NCBI GenBank assembly: GCA_946478975.1
Contig: CAMLEO010000324.1
Location: 1-7,366, forward strand
Direction: 5' to 3'
Source of the DNA: an uncultured Steroidobacter sp.
GTDB taxonomy: Bacteria > Pseudomonadota > Gammaproteobacteria > Steroidobacterales > Steroidobacteraceae
DNA length: 7,366 bases
Part shown: one piece after another, positions 6,386-7,366 of the stretch
Position numbering within the stretch: position 1 is the stretch's first letter
Layout of the letters: each line of letters opens with the position of its first letter
The notes under the pieces: model-generated
The model's input: the letters and a program-made list of their open reading frames with translations, nothing else
Told to the model about the DNA's origin: nothing
Databases searched by the model: none
Program-made: the position numbers and the translations under genes

Positions 6386-7242
6386 TACTTTGCCGCTCCA
6401 GATTCGATCTTGATGGTGTATTTCCTGGCGAGCGCGCGCACGGCGGCGCTGCGCTGCTCGGACAACACCGCGTCAGTCCAATCCTGGGCGACGACGCTTT
6501 GTACTTTTTCGAACTCGGCCGGCAGGCCCGGCGTGATCGACTGCAAGCGCATCGCGCGCCAGCCGTCCTTGCTTTGAATCGCCCGCCATTCATTGAGCGG
6601 CGATGTTTCGAGCACGGTCGCGAATTCGGCGCCGTAGCTTTGCTCCACGTTGGCACGCGGCCGACCGTTGAATACACGGAGCCCTGCTTCCACATCCGGC
6701 GTGCGGCCGGCGTTCAATGCGCTCACGAACGAGCGGACTGCGGTTTCGGTAGATTCGCCGGTGAGCACGGCTTCCTGAAAGTTATAACGTGCCGGCTGGT
6801 CGTAGCGCGCGCGATTCTTCTCGAACCATTCGCGCAGCACCTTTTCGTCGAAATCCGGGCGCTTGGTGTTGGCGTCCACCATGTTGAGCGCCTTGAAGAT
6901 CACGCGCTCGCGAATTGCGATGTCGCCCTTGTCCAGGCCGAGCGCCACACCTTCGCGATACAGAACTTCGTTGTCGAGCCAGACCTGGCGCAAAGCCTTC
7001 AGCTCTTCCGCCGTCGGCTCGCGGCCGCGCGAGCTCTGGAATGTTTGCTTGGCCTCAGCGTCGACGGCGGCGTCGATGACGATGGTATGCGGATCGTCGG
7101 CTCGCCCGGCGATGAAATGATCGAGCCCGAACAGCACCGCGCCGATCAAGACGAAATGCAACAGCGGCTCGCGTGCCCATTTGCCGAGGCCGGCGCGCGA
7201 GGATGTCATCGAAACGTCAGACGTTGTGAGTACAGAGGCCAT
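6385..7242 (-). CDS. Membrane-anchored PpiC-like (parvulin-type) folding factor
   Basis: From the chosen ATG (7240-7242) this is 285 residues. A short cytoplasmic start leads to one membrane helix (about 27-44, LLHFVLIGAVLFGL), leaving the rest in the periplasm. Residues about 60-148 are SurA-N-like helices, with GREPTAEELKALRQVWLDNE (73-92). Residues about 150-235 match the parvulin isomerase region in layout. Parvulins normally have a His in the first strand (ARHIL-type) and another in GWHIIKL; here these read ARYNFQ (151-156) and DGWRAMRL (226-233), so both are missing. It may therefore be a chaperone rather than an active prolyl isomerase. The reading frame continues upstream to an ATG at 7350, but that would place the likely promoter inside the gene; ATG at 7209 is another candidate. 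No good Shine-Dalgarno marks either start. It is the first gene of the operon and probably helps fold the receptor or the HupE periplasmic domain. Confidence 0.88.
   Translation of the reverse strand: MASVLTTSDVSMTSSRAGLGKWAREPLLHFVLIGAVLFGLDHFIAGRADDPHTIVIDAAVDAEAKQTFQSSRGREPTAEELKALRQVWLDNEVLYREGVALGLDKGDIAIRERVIFKALNMVDANTKRPDFDEKVLREWFEKNRARYDQPARYNFQEAVLTGESTETAVRSFVSALNAGRTPDVEAGLRVFNGRPRANVEQSYGAEFATVLETSPLNEWRAIQSKDGWRAMRLQSITPGLPAEFEKVQSVVAQDWTDAVLSEQRSAAVRALARKYTIKIESGAAK
6396..6399 (-). promoter_or_regulatory. Ribosome binding site inside the upstream gene
   Basis: On the minus strand GGAG lies 10 bases before the HupE-like ATG, within the last codons of the PpiC-like gene (Ser-Gly-Ala). 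It is the clearest Shine-Dalgarno in the window and fixes the HupE start at 6385. Together with the TAATG overlap it supports re-initiation or coupled translation. Confidence 0.6.
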
Positions 7243-7300
7243 GAGAGTTCTGCCAGTACCGGAAACGAGTGAACGCCCCCCGTTGACGCGCCGCGGTCGG

Positions 7301-7329
7301 AGTATAACAAAAAACGATACAGGTTTAAG
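7301..7329 (-). promoter_or_regulatory. Extended -10 promoter of the three-gene operon
   Basis: Reading the minus strand, TGTTATACT (7301-7309) is an extended -10 element (TG, one base, then TATACT with five of six consensus bases). A weak -35, CTTAAA (7324-7329, three of six), sits at the ideal 17-base spacing. Transcription would start near 7294, giving a leader of about 50 bases to the ATG at 7242. The local AT-richness stands out from the GC-rich surroundings. This supports 7242 over the longer start at 7350. Confidence 0.6.
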
Positions 7330-7334
7330 AAACC
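7322..7334. promoter_or_regulatory. Inverted repeat over the -35 box, candidate operator
   Basis: GGTTT (7322-7326) and AAACC (7330-7334) are perfect 5-base arms around AAG. The repeat covers the whole predicted -35 element, so a bound dimer would block RNA polymerase. A second short inverted repeat, GGTC/GACC around ATA, lies at 7356-7366 at the window edge. No regulator gene is in the window. Confidence 0.4.
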
Positions 7335-7366
7335 CCAACAATAACACCAAGTCCAGGTCATAGACC

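Noticed and set aside
5633..7272. Two long plus-strand open frames (5633-6577 and 6232-7272) opposite the HupE-like and PpiC-like genes
   Set aside because: Both are antisense to family-supported genes, overlap each other, and translate into Arg/His/Gln-rich low-information sequence.
7243..7294. Cobalamin or nickel/cobalt riboswitch ahead of the operon
   Set aside because: The predicted leader is only about 50 bases and shows no conserved riboswitch core that I can recognise.
7283..7308. Plus-strand promoter from TTGACG (7283-7288) and TATAAC (7303-7308)
   Set aside because: Both hexamers are good, but the 14-base spacer is too short for the usual sigma-70 promoter, and the TATA overlaps the better-supported minus-strand -10.
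7243..7350. Upstream ATG at 7350 as start of the PpiC-like protein
   Set aside because: The 36 extra codons contain the extended -10 promoter and an inverted repeat, and the family typically has only a short segment before the membrane helix.

Overview
The window holds seven complete protein genes in a high-GC (roughly 60 percent) bacterial genome. A TonB-dependent outer-membrane receptor, Sec-type signal peptides on secreted proteins and a periplasmic folding factor show a Gram-negative cell. The mix of families fits a gammaproteobacterium of environmental type (Steroidobacter/Nevskia-like would be my guess), but that placement is inference. I see no rRNA, tRNA, CRISPR array, insertion sequence, transposase or attachment site.

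Layout: (A) 1-147 is extremely GC-rich with no clear gene; it has a canonical G-quadruplex motif on the + strand and several GC hairpins. (B) 148-2040, minus strand: a secreted HSL-type (family IV) alpha/beta hydrolase, followed 27 bases downstream by an unrecognised secreted protein whose start codon lies in a perfect 7-bp stem. (C) 2041-2267 is a divergent intergenic region with a perfect 15-bp palindrome. (D) 2268-3383, plus strand: two small exported proteins 9 bases apart, an unrecognised periplasmic protein (GTG start) and a membrane-anchored HEAT-repeat protein. (E) 3380-7242, minus strand: a tight three-gene operon of a parvulin-like, membrane-anchored PpiC-family protein, a HupE/UreJ-type membrane protein and a TonB-dependent receptor. 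An extended -10 promoter with an inverted repeat over its -35 box lies just upstream.

The operon in (E) is the most interesting part. Gene junctions (TAATG overlap, then a 6-base gap) imply coupled expression. The set could form a path for one substrate across both membranes: receptor in the outer membrane, HupE-like permease in the inner membrane, and the parvulin-like protein as a chaperone for one or both. Characterised HupE proteins are nickel facilitators. This one keeps HX5DH but has a changed second motif, and it carries His and Met at the predicted mature N-terminus. The receptor has His-rich motifs in the plug and at the C-terminus. A metal or metal-complex substrate is therefore a reasonable but unproven hypothesis. 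Units (D) and (E) converge and overlap by 4 bases at their stop codons, with no room for a terminator between them.
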